Source of the DNA: Sweltsa coloradensis
Taxonomy: Eukaryota; Arthropoda; Insecta; Plecoptera; Chloroperlidae
Length of the DNA stretch: 64,000 nucleotides
NCBI GenBank assembly: GCA_024449915.1
Contig: JAMZAV010000053.1
Span: 310,001-374,000, forward strand
Direction of reading: 5' to 3'
The notes under the pieces were generated by a model that saw nothing but the letters and a program-made list of their open reading frames with translations, had not been told where the DNA came from and ran no database searches. Every line of letters begins with the position of its first letter. The stretch's first letter is position 1. A program made the translations under genes and the position numbers. Of this stretch, positions 24,530-36,335 are shown piece after piece.

Positions 24530-24975
24530 AAAGCTAAAGAAAATAAATCTTTTAGAAGACCAATGATGGAATATGTAAGAGCGATACGTATAAGGATGGT
24601 AGTGTAAAAGTAAATGCCCTAAACACAGTACAGGGACAAGCAGCAATGAAAGTACTGGAAACATGAAGGGTTGGGCAACTTATTCTAAGGGACATAGGAT
24701 ACAAGAACTTATGACATTGTTAGTGTAAATAAAATGATAGAAGATTTAGAATGGGATTCTCTGATAATACGAAGAAATAGAAAAAGTTTCATGTTTCGTG
24801 TCACGCAACGAATACAAGTAATGAATTGGAATTAGCGACAACATTGGGAAAGGATTATACGAAGTGAGAAAAGACTGGATGTTGAAATGTAATAACAAAC
24901 AAAGGATTTGGGAAGTTTTTTTTTTAAATAGAGCAATTTGTGGAATGGACTCCACAGCAGATTGTTAATATTAGG
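24530..24975 (+). pseudogene. LINE reverse-transcriptase 3' end, decayed
   Basis: In shifting plus-strand frames the sequence reads like the C-terminal part of a jockey/CR1-type non-LTR RT ORF: VNALNTVQGQAAMKVLE (consensus of type ALExVQRRAARFV), then MIEDLEWDSLIIRRNRKSF MFRV (type MLxxLGWxSLxxRRxxxRLxMxyk), then EWTPQQIV (type WNxLPxxIV). Several stops and frameshifts interrupt it. No catalytic domain remains. Identification is by eye. Confidence 0.65.
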
Positions 24976-25564
24976 TATACTTACATATTTTACGTACACT
25001 TAACATATTAGGAGTTAAAATTAAATAAATATAAACATATTATGGAATCCCTGGTTCTTTGATGTATTAAATAATCATCAATAACGATAGTCTCATTCAA
25101 TGCTATACTAAAACTTTTGAAATATCAACGCCAAAGAACATTTCAGAGGTGTTCCACCTGTAGGGTGCAACTTGATGACTTTTATTGGAAAGAATGTCCT
25201 AGAGCTGTGAATAGGATTTAGTTTAGCTGAGATCGAAGCTTAGACTTGCTCACATGTATCAATGCTTACACTAGACGGGAGTTATTGCAAAGAAATGTCC
25301 TAGTTCTCTTATTGCAATTTATATGAAAGACACCCTGTCGAGATTCGAACTAACTACACCGCTAATGAAACTTGTTTGTGAACGATGTACAGACAGGCTG
25401 GCCTCTCAACTCAGCATTATCACAGTAAGACGTATCATTGAGTGCATGCGTCGCGACGTCTGGACTGCCCACGCGTTCCCTGTTTACTTCGACAATATTA
25501 TCAAGGATTATTCACCCGCTAAACTAAAGAATATATTGCATTCTACCTAACGATTTTGATTGAT

Positions 25565-25720
25565 TGATTTTTATTGCTTAACGTCTCATATTAATGTACT
25601 AAGGCTATTCGAGACGATGAGTGGTGATAGATGAGGATGAATGGTGAATAGAAAGGAGGAGGGGAAACCCAGTACCGGCACGTAGCCTACTCCTTTAGAA
25701 AAGTACCAATAATTAAGGGG
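25565..25720 (+). repeat. Dispersed repeat, TTGCTTAACGTCTCATATT family
   Basis: Starts TTATTGCTTAACGTCTCATA, GAGACGATGAGTGG, and carries CCCAGTACCGGCACGTAGCC. Related at its start to 23685-24015. Confidence 0.6.
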
Positions 25721-26039
25721 ACCAACGGCTTTACTTCCCATCCGAATTGTATTTATTTATATTTATTTTTATGTATTTTTCTAGCCACTCGTCGAGAAGG
25801 CCATTGTAGGGCACAATTCCCTCTTTAGCCTGTATAAGCGTCACAATGGTACAACAAACAACAAACATAAGTAGCAAGAAAACAAATAGAAAACAAGTTG
25901 TCATTCAGACATGACGGTGTAACCTTGACACTTGACAGTCATATAGGTTCCTCCACTAACCCGGACTGCCGAGCAGACGTCGAGGAGAACGAAGACGTTA
26001 CACTAGCTCTCGAACCCTCCATCTGTTCTAACCAGCGGT

Positions 26040-26150
26040 ATACGTGTGTCTCAGGGCAGAGCGTTCACCCACTCTTCCCCGGACCATCGCCCGAGGTTGC
26101 TTAGCTTCGGTGTTCGATTGGGAACCGGCTAAGCGACCGCGGCTAAACCG
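26040..26150 (-). pseudogene. 5S rRNA-like segment (5S-derived SINE or pseudogene)
   Basis: The minus strand contains AACACCGAAGCTAAGCAACC, then TCGGGCGATGG and AGAGTGGGTGAACGCTCTG, in the order of the 5S rRNA internal promoter (box A, intermediate element, box C). Divergence from a 5S gene is clear, and no full-length 5S boundaries or T-run terminator are seen. Confidence 0.55.
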
Positions 26151-26199
26151 CTGGCTTTCAACCTAACTTGTTATGAATAACCAGAGTAACAGAAAAATA

Positions 26200-26430
26200 T
26201 TGCCTCATCCATGATCCGCAAAAAAATGTGTCAAACTTGGTAATTTTCTAGCTTGATCCCATCGGTCAAAATCTCCCATAATAAATAACATGGGGACAAT
26301 CTTTGTGCCCTTGACCTTGGAGGATTTTGGGTTTTAAAAAATAATGCAATTTTGACGTAGTTGTCAACCTTTTATGTAAATACGCAATTGTTTTGTTTTG
26401 TAATTTAGGCAAGTCGTTCTGTCAAAATTG
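26200..26430 (-). repeat. Dispersed repeat, reverse copy of 4480-4800 family
   Basis: ACATGGGGACAATCTTTGTG, CCTTGGAGGATTTTGG and ATCGGTCAAAATCTCCCATA match the reverse complement of the gene A intron copy. Confidence 0.65.
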
Positions 26431-27506
26431 TTGACAGTCTATTTGTTCACAGATTCAAGTCAAGATTTTCTTCTTAGGAATAAAAAATAAGTATACTTGT
26501 TTTAAAATCACTAATTGACTCTATTAATAGCTGTGTTTCGTGGGAAGTAAAGCCCCACCAAAAAAATCACCCAGAATATAGTTCGGTTGAATTATGTGAA
26601 TGCAGTATAATGTTTTCAAAAATGGTGATGAATATAATATACTATATTATAATATAATATAATGTTAAACAAGGTGGATAAACTCGTGGTTAAATGAGGT
26701 TCAATGGAGTCAATTTAAATAATTTCCCACAACGATCTTTGTATTCAGAAACAAAAATGTAATTTCCTCCTCCATTTTACCTCCTTTATATTTCAAGATA
26801 GAATTGCTCAGAGCGCTAAATGCATTTTCACTGAAATGTGTGTAGGTGTAGTGTATGATCTCGATCTATGGCTTTAATTAATGCTTCTTCCTTTGAATGT
26901 CCTTCTATTGCAGGCTCTCATCTTCCACGCTACGTTGAAGAGCTCATCTGCCGTCCGCTTTATTATAAAGAGAATTAATATAACATTGATCGTGTAGTTT
27001 CATTTATAACATAACATCAAGCAATTATTATATGCTTGATATGACCTATTTTATACTTTCCACCAGGACATGGCAACTTTTGTGATAATTAAAACCCTGG
27101 ACAACGTTTAACTAGAATGTTCGAAGGTGTAGAATGAAATTTGTAAATTTCACAAATGTGAATAAAGTTACCCTTTATTGAGTCTATTACAAAGTGAAGA
27201 ACTTTCACAATATCATTTATAATGGAATACCTCTTTTATTAAATATAAACCTACAACTTACAAACAAGGCTCTAAAATATAAACGATTCATAAACGACAA
27301 GACAGAGTGTGTTAATGCATAATGAAGATAGTTTTCGCGTTACTGTAGAGGATAATCTCGGTGAATTAATTTGAATGATTGTAGCATTCAGTTTCGAGCT
27401 AATGTGATGTTACTCTTGGACTTTATTCTAATGTTTTGATGTTTATTGAAGTGTTCGGTGCTGGAGATACTGTCTTCTTGTCAGTCGTTTCATGCTGGAA
27501 GTGATC
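26431..27506. other. Region downstream of gene B
   Basis: AT-rich. A (AATAT)n-like stretch at 26632-26664. The presumed gene B polyadenylation signal (AATAAA, minus) is near 27421. No other feature was recognised. Confidence 0.4.
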
Positions 27507-27569
27507 TTACTTGCCGTTTGTCTTGTTGTTGAGGAGCTGATTCACTGCGTTAAGAGCGGTGATTGGAAT
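27507..27569 (-). CDS. Gene B last exon: C-terminal peptide and stop
   Basis: 20 codons plus TAA, encoding IPITALNAVNQLLNNKTNGK. Acceptor TTTGTTCACAG|ATTCCA at phase 0. It is three residues longer than the gene C last exon and follows the same pattern. A TTTATT on the plus strand at about 27421 supplies an AATAAA signal about 80 nt downstream of the stop. Confidence 0.68.
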   Translation of the reverse strand: MPITALNAVNQLLNNKTNGK

Positions 27570-30500
27570 CTGTGAACAAACAAGCCACTCCTCAGTTCAG
27601 TTCAGATAACAGATGACGCTGGTTTCTTAAAACCCACGCAGACGAGATTTGCTTATTTCCCGGATATAATTTTCACAGAGGTAAAACATATTATGTTTGT
27701 GATTTCAAAAGTGTTCATTTAGTTAGATATAAATGGTATGACCATATTGAGATGGGTTTTGTAATTTCTGGATTGATTTCCAAATATTGAGAGTTGTACT
27801 TACAAACAATTATCTTATTATCTATACAAAGTCAGGAAGGCGATTTTTTCTGATAGTTTTATGAGTCATGAGTGGTTTCCAATAATTGAATTAATATTTT
27901 TAAATTTTGTATTTATTTTTTAGATTTTTACGATTATGGATTTTGAATCTTAAACACATTTTTTTTTTATAGTAATAAATAGTATTTTTATTTATTTTAA
28001 CACTGAGAATTGATTGAAATTATCCCACATTCTATGAATCTCTCTGAAAAAAATCCTTCTATGTTTATGATAGAGCCGGAATTGGTTAATTGGGTTGGAT
28101 GCTTTCAACACGGTAAAATAATTCATCGCAACGATATAAGTATAAGTATGATTAGCGGAACTATTGAATGATTGTTGACTACTTAGTGGCAAAGTCCACG
28201 ACTGAAAATCTTCTTACGTAACGAAATTCTTAAACTACAAATTCAAACGTTTTCATGTGTTTATCACAAAAGTAAGCACCAAGAAGTTTGTGAAGTTTCT
28301 ACCTCTATCGCGCGATGTACTCGGATGAGTGGCATCAGAAAGAAGCAAGTGCGTTATTAGATAATCGTCGTTACCCTTTGAAAATGTTTTCTGTCTCTTC
28401 AGATTTACAACAGTATATATTTTATACGTCGATTTCGAATTATATCGTCTTTGCGCGAATCGTTAGATGCTAAGTTAGATTATTCTTGGAAACGGGTGGG
28501 GTTTCTTTCGGCGGTTTTGTGGAGTGAGGTTAGATTATGGGATTATGGGGGGGGGGGGGGATGAAGATGTTAAATTTTACTCCGAATCAACGGTTGAGTT
28601 CAAAGTAGGGACGGAATTCGATACATTTCAATGTAGAACTTGTGGATAAAAAATAATTGACTTTGTAACTCATTATAGGCTTGTATTAAAACGTGACCCT
28701 AACGTTGGAAAAAGGGGGGAACTTATTAGAATTGTATCTAGATCGTAAGACCGCGGTGGCAATCATGCGTTGGCGTTAGGCGATGCGTAGGACTCCGAAA
28801 AGAGAGGGTGCGAACGGCGAATTGGTAATTGGAAAACCATGTTTTAATCAGGAAGACACGGATTTCCGAGAACCGATCGTTCTATTGAGTTGTGGTTTAC
28901 AACATTATGTCAAGTTTGATTGTGTTTGGCTCTATCAGAGAATAGGTGAGAATTCGGTATTATTCCCTTTTCTCCCCATACCTAAGACTGGATCTAGACA
29001 GCGTTGGTCTTTCCTCTCTATTCTTCCATAGGCTAGAGTGGCGCATTATGGCGTTACAGTTGACGCGCCCTTTTAACAAATAAACTCAAAACCTTATCAT
29101 TGATACCTAGGCCTATATCAATCAACTTGCATGCAGGTTCCCGCGTATTCAACACTTGACTCGCTCACTCGTCTAACAACAACTTAGGCATTTTCCTAGT
29201 CTAGTTGGATAAGGCGCCCTTATACCCGGAATGTGAGAGACCTGGGTTCAATTCTCTGGTCGGGAAAGATTTGGTAATTTCTGGATTGTATTTAAAAAAT
29301 CATAAAACATGTGTTGAAATTCATGATATAACGCAATGTAGTATATCATCTGCGACAATACTATGGAAAACATAGCCAGTAGGATGTACGTGTAAAAATT
29401 GCAAGGTTTACTCGATCTCCGAGCGGAATTTGGGGGTACCTTGAGCGTGCAAGATTCGATACACCTTGGTCGCTGTACGCAATTTACACAGCCTGACAAA
29501 TATATATATATTTTTTCTAAAAATAATTCCATTGTCGTTAAATTAAATCCATTCATTTGCAACCTATATTTAAATTAATTATTTCTTGTAGATTTAAATC
29601 GCAATGGATATAGCTGATTTTGTTAGCAGTTCTCAGTTAACTCGTACCGGATGTCTGTTTAAAATTTCAGCGCAATCTATTCAGCGATTCTGCTGATTTT
29701 TATAGTACACACACACACACACGTACACACAGAATGACCGAAGTTACCGTTTGAGTTGAATTGTAGACTATACGTTCGCGACGCTCACTCGTCTAATGAA
29801 CTAAATTAAAATGCAAGTCATAAAAGTATTTTTGAGAAGAGAATTTCAATGATTCCCAAACGTTATAGAATGTTATCATCACTTTATTAGTTAAAACATT
29901 TCACATAACAGCCATGGCGATGTAAGAATAACAATTAAATATCTTCAATGATTTCTCGTTTCAGTCGTCGATTGTTCGGTTGGAGACTAATAGCAAAGAC
30001 AATAAAGGTTGCTAATAGCCACAGACATCGCTTCTTCTAAACCGCCATAGTTTTATCAACCATATTTAGTGTCAAACATGTAATCTCTGTGCGAATAAGC
30101 TTCGCTGTTAAAGCGCCCTGAAACTACTTCTACTACATTAACATATAAACGACGATCAAGGGGTCATAACCAAACACCATTCAGAGCGAATGGAATAGTA
30201 TGTGGGTTAGATCTTACATGATGCATAATTTCCTTTTATTGTCAGCTTGCCGAATGATTTTGATTGAAGTTTGAACATTTCAAAAGAGGCTTATTTTGAC
30301 TAGCGTAGCGAACGAAGTGATGAAATCAATTTGACTACATCAGCAACAAAGTTAGGGTGTTTTTCGTTTTTAATTTTGTTTTAAATTTGTGTGTTTGTTA
30401 GTTATCTACCGTTACCGTACCGTCTTTAGTGGCTCGTTGATCTTGTTGTGTGGCTCGTTGGTCTTGTTTTAGCGTATCTGATTCCAATGCAGAAAGTTCA

Positions 30501-33500
30501 GGTTCGAAATCCCGCTAAAGTCAGTATTTTTTAATTCTGATTTGGACTAAGTCCATACGTTGGTCTTAGGAGTTTGTAAAAAACGGTGCTTTGAGCCGTC
30601 CTAGCAACGAGGCACATAATAGATTCAGGTTGTTCTGAATCGGCCTTGTTGATTCTGGCGTTGATTCGCGGGTGTTCGCACTGTCCATACCACTGATTGC
30701 TATATTTCCTATTAAAAATATCGATACTTTGGTTGGTTATCGCTCAACTCGTCCGATTGCGTCGGGACTACAGGGTTGCTAGGTCGCCTTTGATTTAAAG
30801 TCCTCCACTGAAATCATTGATATAACTATTACTGACGTGGTAGATCTTAATACAATTATTTATTTATTTATTTATAAATGGCTATTTAAGTTCTTTTACA
30901 TCTCTTAATCTTTTATCTGCCAAGTTTTTATTACAACGAAGTAATTATTCTCATTGAAATTTCTCTTTTATGTACAGATTTTAAACATCAAGTTATAAGA
31001 TGCTTAAGCAACTTTTAATCATGTTTTTCCAAAGGAATGTTTTGCAAAATTCGTCACTTTTATAGGCTATAATAATTATTGGTTGGTATTTCTACTGACT
31101 TACATATATTTTAAACTAAAATACCGTTAACAATGACAAATCAAAACCGTTCATCCATTAACATGGGTATGGAGTTCGCGAAGCAGCCTAGTTTAAATTA
31201 ACGTGATTTCCATTAGATTGCAGAGGTATCTGCCTGTAGTTATGCCATTATAATCGTACTTACTTGTAATATTATTTACAAGTTGCGCTTAGAGTCACAG
31301 ATGCATGGTCATGTCGAAGTGAACATTATCAAACCATTCTTAAATACGGCAGCAAATGCATTTAAACTAAGGGTTATTTTTTATTATTAATAACCAAATG
31401 CTTCATTTTCAATGCATTACACTAATCACATAAATTTTATACTTTAACCTTAAACCACGGATAATGTAATTGTAATGTAATGAAAACTTATTGACTCGGA
31501 GAGTAAAAATTGCAAAAAAAAAAAACACGTAAAACAGATTGCCAGGGTATCAAACATACTAGAAAGTTGCGAACTTTCGAACCATTCTTCCTGGTTCTTC
31601 CTCAATCAGAGGCCTACTGTGGCTGTCGTGGGTGCATGGGTGGCGCTATCACGACAGGGAGGGGGTTGTTGCGAGCTCTGTGTGCGTTTATAACCATTGA
31701 AATCTGTTTTCGTGTGTTTTATACACGAACAATATTTTACACTTACGTGGAAATAAAATCTCCCTGCTCTAGAGTTGTCTGCGCTGTGTATTATAGTTTG
31801 TTATAAGTCGTAAGTGGTCGTAATTGCTTCATATCTAACAATGGATTTATCTTCAATGCTTCAAATGCTTCGTTCGTAACGGGGCAGTTGCTAAGATACA
31901 GACAGGTTCCATCATTACGTGGGTTTGAGTGCCGCTTGATGTCCGTATATTGGTTGTATAATACTTTTTCTGAGCTTGTATAGAAAGATTTAGTCAATAA
32001 GTGCTTTATACGCTTGCAATTTCAATTAGTAAAGGTATTAATTGTCTCGAGTAGTAGTAACGTTAAAGGATTGCTTTGGTGTGACTAAGCCGATTCCACC
32101 ATTTGAATATAATCTAAACATAAGTTAACAATTCTACTGTTTAAACTAAACTAAATTTTTTTTACGGATAACTGGATATAAGGTCCAGATTAAAGTTACT
32201 GTAATCAATACACACAAGCAAACACTACAGAATGAGACAGGATAGCAGGCCTTTGTGGACCATACCGCAGTGATCTTGTTCCATCCTTAGCATTTATAAA
32301 ATAATATGAAATAAATCTGTAAATAGTGACTGATGTAATGACACTGTCGATTATGATAGTGTTAATTCATAAATGTAGCCGGGAACACACCCATTTTTTT
32401 ATATATATTTATATATGTTTTTGAAGGTTTTCGTGGCCGATAGGTATGTATTAAAGTAATCGGTTTTTCGGTTTCATATGACACGTATATTTTCGTTGGG
32501 CCGACGTTTCGATGAGATTTCACCCATCATCTTCAGCGATCATCTAATCGAAACGTCGGCCCAACGAAAATATACGTGGCATTGAAACCGAAAAACCGAT
32601 TACTTTAATATAAAATATAAAATATATATATAACTGCAATCATCAACACATGAGCACTTGCAATTTAATTGCCTCAACAGTTATTAATTAAGCAACAGCA
32701 ACAGCAGCATGCGGTTAACAATGTTCCTGCTAGACAGAGCTTCAAGAGCCTGTATACTACTAGCAGAGAGTAGCCATACAGCCAACTTCTGATTTGGACT
32801 TAAGTCCATCATTTCTTGGCGTAGGAATGTGTAAACGGTGACTGGAGCCGTCCTATATAGCAACGAGGCACATAATAAATTATAATGTGGTTCTGAATCA
32901 GCCTTGTTGATTCTGACACTGTCCACGGGTGGAATTGTGTCCAGCTTGATTGATCGTTGTTTCATACTTAAATATGCCGGTCGCAAGTTGGCCATTGTTC
33001 GCTCGTCGATGGTGTCGGCGCCTGCAGGGTTGGCTTGGTCGGCTTTAAATTTAATGTCCCCCACCGAAAATATTCTGTGACTGAGTGGGGGTAGACTCTA
33101 AATACGATTTTATTTTATTGATTTATTTACAGTGATAAAAAGCCGCCATGTTTTGGCCAAACCATTAATTTATTAGCCGAGTCAGCTGACGTTAATTCAA
33201 CAAATGTGTCTTGGAAGTGACTTGAAAAACAAATGTATCCTACACCTAAGAGACTACAACTTTGTTTACTCTGCGCCAGTTGATGCAGCTGAAAAATAGT
33301 TTGGCAAAAACATGACGGCCAGGCATACATTCCCTGATGGTCAGCTCTTCCATTTCTGGTCTGGTTGGTGGTCTTATATCCAGGCTCTCTATTTATTATA
33401 TGCTACTTGTTTTATTTACTTCAGCTTGGACTGCGTAGCGTTACGTACAGAGAATATCACAAACTATTTAATTAAATATTTGTGGGTTTTCACTTTAATC

Positions 33501-36137
33501 ATCCTTAAAGAAAATAACGTTTCAATCCAATTTCACGGACGATACAAGTCGCAGTACTGACATATAGACACCGGGATTCTGGACTAAAAGTTTGTCATTA
33601 GTGTTCTTCAGGTTGTAAATGCAAGGAATCAATTTCCTCTCAAACAACCCATAGACATTCCATCTCTGTTGTTATTCACAAACTAATTTTACACCTGAAA
33701 TTGGCATGCAAACGCACCCTTGGCAAATTTTCCACAAAAACATGAAAACAAGACTGCCAATAAATTTCAAACTGCATCATCAATCATTGAATATAAAGAG
33801 ATCATCATAATTTTAATTATTTAAAAAAATGTTCGTTGTCTGTTTGCGCGTACAGTAATAGAGTAGGTGCCGGGTCATTAATTTTCAAACTTTTTGAGGA
33901 CTAGCCACTCCCCTCTTCCCCAGGGTCACCAAAACATTCTGTATCATCCTTGTTGAAGGGCGTTGCCAACAAAACCACAGTGGGACGTCGTGTTCGGTTT
34001 TTATCGTGAGACGTGACTCATGCACAGACGGACGGACGGACTGAAATGTGATGATTTTATGGGAACTTCGCTCCCCATAAATATATGTACACCATCGACC
34101 TTGAGAAAATCAAGGGGTCTAGCTGTATCTTCTATATACCCGGCCATTGATTTGCTCCTGGTCAAGGGTCTACATTCTCAGAATTAGTCAACTTCCTTCA
34201 GCACAATCACATTCGTAATTTTATTGTTACATTTATTAATCTTAAAAGATTTAATATACTTCTAAGTTCTAACGAGATAGATGTCTTAATTGTATTTCTT
34301 CTCTAGTTCGACATTCAAGAACCCCGTTCAATACTTGGCTGTTTATTATATCGTGAGACGGTCTCGGTACTTGTACTTAGCCGACTGGAATGAATCTTGC
34401 ACGGAATCGATTCTGATTGAATTAAGATCGAAGAGAGCTGATGTCAAAATATGAGAATGCGATGTGATCTTCGATCTCTGAGATTTGTTAAGAACCCAGA
34501 TAAAGCATAAGAAGGGCGTCTCTTTGAACCTGGAGCAAAGGTACACAATACCAGAGAAGTTTCCATAGAAACGACAGATTTTTTTAATCCCAACAAATGA
34601 AAAATCAATACGAGTCCCCGGATATGTTTTATTAGTTATTTCTGAAAAGCGTCTAATAATTCCTAGTATGTTCCTGGTAGGATACAAAAGAAGATCTGAT
34701 CTCATAAAATATAACTTTTATTACATTTGAGGCAATTGTATCGCCTTCTAACCGATATTTTAAAAGTCAAAGGAAGATGACTAAAATCTTAGCTAAATAT
34801 ACGATAGGGTCTTAGTTAAATAAAACATGAAAATATATTTGGTTTTTTTTATTTTTGGGCGAGACGTAACGTCCCTGTCAGCTATATGAAAGTTTTGAAA
34901 AAAAGTGGAAACACTGAGATAGGTGCTACAGGTAATTTAGTGACGATTTTTTTTACGTTGTTTCTACACATCATTGGCTTCCACTTCCTTATAAGGAAAA
35001 ACGATTTTCTGAAATATCGTTTGATGTACGATTTTTTTTCGTCCGCAGCAATTTGTAGTCAGACAAAAAAATCTTACATCGAACGTTATTTCAGAAAATT
35101 GTTTTTCCTTATAAGGAGGTGGAAGCCAATGATGTGTAGAAAAAAATCATTACTCTAAATTAACTGTAGCACCTATCTCAGTGCTTCCACTTTTGTTCCA
35201 AAATTTGTATATAATGGTTGACAAAGACGTTACGTTCCGCCCCAAAATATTACAAAAATGTATTTTCCTTTTACATTTAAGCCCTTCACTCATTTAACTA
35301 AGATTTCAGTAATTTTGCTTTGATTTTAAAAACTTTAGTGACAAAAATAATGATATTTAGCGTTAAAAATTTACGCTCAAGGATACTTGAAGAAATCCTT
35401 AAGTTCATTGAAGTACATACATAAACATCTAGCTGTAGAGAATATAGAATATGATAACATTATATTTTAAAGGCACAACAGAATATCCGCGATGGCAAAA
35501 TGCAAATATATAAGTTACAGGTAATACCTTGCTAGCTATGACTTCACTAAGCCGGGTTTGACTTGATAATTTTAAAGAAAATACAACATATTTGATTGTG
35601 TTAATCGTCTCTTTTGCCGTAGACGCAAGGAAATGTTATAGGGACGAGGAAGCACCACGGATTTTATACAATCTGTCTTCATTTCCGTCAACATTATTAT
35701 ATAAGCTCATTGGGTCAAATGTTGGATGTATTATTCCTGGGCACTACTTTACTTTTATCAACACTTCTACGGTAGCATTTTGATATCCAAAATGGCTGCA
35801 GATTGTTGTTATTCATGTAGACGAATGTTGAATGGTTGATATCTTGGATTGACATAGCCTAACTAGGTAATACACAATAAATGTAAGGACAAAACGAATC
35901 AACCCATGATTTACTTGTAAAAGCAAGCTGCAAGTGTGCATACATACCCACACATTATGGAAGATGCATTAAAACCACTTACGTTGAAAATGTCATTGAA
36001 TAATCCAGTGGTGGTCCTGATGCCTCCACCAGTGCCCCCCGTCCCAGCGCTTGCCCCCGCCTGGGCATGAACCCCGACCCCTGGCTTGTTGATGGCTGTG
36101 CCCACCTCTGCTCCGGCGTTGCTCACCGCGGCCACTC
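27507..36137 (-). CDS. Gene B: partial paralog of gene C (two 3' coding exons seen)
   Basis: Two minus-strand exons: 35983-36137 and 27507-27569, joined at phase 0 across an 8.4-kb intron. Together they give about 71 aa: a glycine/alanine-rich stretch, GLFNDIFN, then IPITALNAVNQLLNNKTNGK and TAA. The match to the last two exons of gene C in sequence, length and phase is clear. No signal-peptide exon was found between 36.4 and 41.6 kb, and the best acceptor of the first exon (TCTGTCTAG|GAGTGG) needs one base from the previous exon, so it cannot splice in frame to the phase-0 donors of gene C exons 1 or 2. Either an upstream exon was missed or gene B is a decaying copy. Confidence 0.5.
27570..28780. 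other. Gene B intron, 3' part
   Basis: AT-rich, with a poly-G tract at about 28548-28560 and no identifiable repeat or exon. Confidence 0.4.
29200..29300 (+). mobile_element. tRNA-derived SINE, GGATAAGGCGCC family
   Basis: GTTGGATAAGGCGCCCTTAT (box A), CGGAATGTGAGAGACC and TGGGTTCAATTCTCTGGTCG (box B), then TTGGTAATTTCTGGATTGTA. A second copy is at 43265-43370. Confidence 0.65.
29707..29730 (+). repeat. (CA)n microsatellite
   Basis: ACACACACACACACACGTAC, a short dinucleotide run within the composite repeat. Confidence 0.9.
30297..31191 (+). mobile_element. Helitron-like element carrying a nested SINE
   Basis: Begins TTGACTAGCGTAGCGAACGA and ends ATGGAGTTCGCGAAGCAGCCTAG|T. A tRNA SINE is nested at about 30425-30885, so the outer element is older. 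Confidence 0.45.
30425..30885 (+). mobile_element. tRNA-derived SINE, full copy
   Basis: TTTTAGCGTATCTGATTCCA and CAGGTTCGAAATCCCGCTAAA (tRNA-like head with box B), then ATTTGGACTAAGTCCATACG, GAGCCGTCCTAGCAACGAGG, TTGTTGATTCTGGCGTTGAT, GATTGCGTCGGGACTACAGG and a TTTA-rich tail. Related copies are at 32785-33130 and 45215-45370. Confidence 0.7.
32405..32625. mobile_element. Penelope-like palindromic end segment
   Basis: An almost perfect inverted repeat, 32451-32510 against 32546-32612, includes GTAATCGGTTTTTCGGTTTC and CGTTGGGCCGACGTTTCGAT. Preceded by GAAGGTTTTCGTGGCCGATA. The arms and the GAAACGTCGG motif resemble terminal parts of Penelope-like retroelements. No RT is present. Confidence 0.45.
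32785..33130 (+). mobile_element. tRNA-SINE 3' body copy
   Basis: Same body as 30425-30885 without a clear head: GATTTGGACTTAAGTCCATC, GAGCCGTCCTATATAGCAAC, CCTTGTTGATTCTGACACTG, CAGGGTTGGCTTGGTCGGC and TCCCCCACCGAAAATATTCTG. The minus-strand ORF here is a shadow. Confidence 0.7.
33131..33864. other. Gene B intron, nothing identified
   Basis: No repeat or exon was recognised. Confidence 0.4.
33865..34085 (-). repeat. GTCCGTCC-family repeat, minus
   Basis: Reverse-strand order: GGTGCCGGGTCATTAATTTTC, GGGTCACCAAAACATTCTGT, TTGTTGAAGGGC, TTTTTATCGTGAGACGTGAC, GACGGACGGACGGACTG and GGGAACTTCGCTCCCC. Confidence 0.75.
34735..35335. mobile_element. Foldback element, about 0.6 kb
   Basis: Long inverted arms: ACCGATATTTT...AAGTCAAAGGAAGATG side, with GGCTTCCACTTCCTTATAAG (about 34978-34997) mirrored by CTTATAAGGAGGTGGAAGCC (about 35108-35127), and GTAGCACCTATCTCAGTGCT mirroring the left arm. 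The loop is around 35030-35070. Same family as 59945-60510. The 34886-35158 ORF is a product of the arms. Confidence 0.75.
35983..36137 (-). CDS. Gene B penultimate exon: Gly/Ala-rich, ends GLFNDIFN
   Basis: 155 nt, about 51 full codons. It begins VAAVSNAGAEVGTAINKPGV, passes through HAQAGASAGTGGTGGG and ends GLFNDIFN at donor TTCAAC|GTAAGTGG. An in-frame stop lies just upstream of the acceptor (36148-36150), so the exon cannot extend far 5'. The middle part (VHAQAGASAG) resembles gene C exon 2, and the end resembles gene C exon 3, as if the two exons were fused in this paralog. That comparison is by eye. Confidence 0.6.
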
Positions 36138-36335
36138 CTAGACAGACTCAACGTGTTCACTGGGATACAGAGTTGGGGGGGGGGGGGTACCAGCGCTTGC
36201 CCCCGCCTGGGCATGAACCCCGACCCCTGGCTTGTTGATGGCTGTGCCCACCTCTGCTCCGGCGTTGCTCACCGCGGCCACTCCTAGACAGACTCAACGT
36301 GTTCACTGGGATACAGAGTTGGGGGGGGGGGGGGA
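36044..36335. repeat. Tandem duplication (146 bp) cutting through the gene B exon
   Basis: Two copies, 36044-36189 and 36190-36335, share the acceptor, the first two-thirds of the exon and the flanking intron ending in poly-G. The outer (36190-36335) copy lacks the 3' part of the exon (no IRTTTGLFNDIFN and no donor), so it is a pseudo-exon unless it splices from a cryptic site. The G tracts at the ends differ in length. Confidence 0.88.

Larger units (their letters stand above)
28780..29796 (-). mobile_element. Composite repeat related to 40618-41389
   Basis: Minus-strand counterpart of the element at 40618-41389: TGAGCGTCGCGAACG start near 29796, CCAAGGTGTATCGAATC, GGTACCCCCAAATTCCGCTC and TTGACGCGCCC all recur there. 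It is interrupted by a second inverted CTAGT end (29193-29200) and a SINE at 29200-29300. The plus-strand ORF at 28783-29031 has partial similarity to the other copy, so it is not called a gene. Confidence 0.55.

Noticed and set aside
28783..29031. 82-codon ORF that looks protein-like
   Set aside because: Its 3' half recurs inverted in the repeat at 40618-41389 without an open frame, so it is repeat sequence.
34886..35158. 90-codon ORF
   Set aside because: Lies entirely inside the foldback element and spans both arms; no family similarity.
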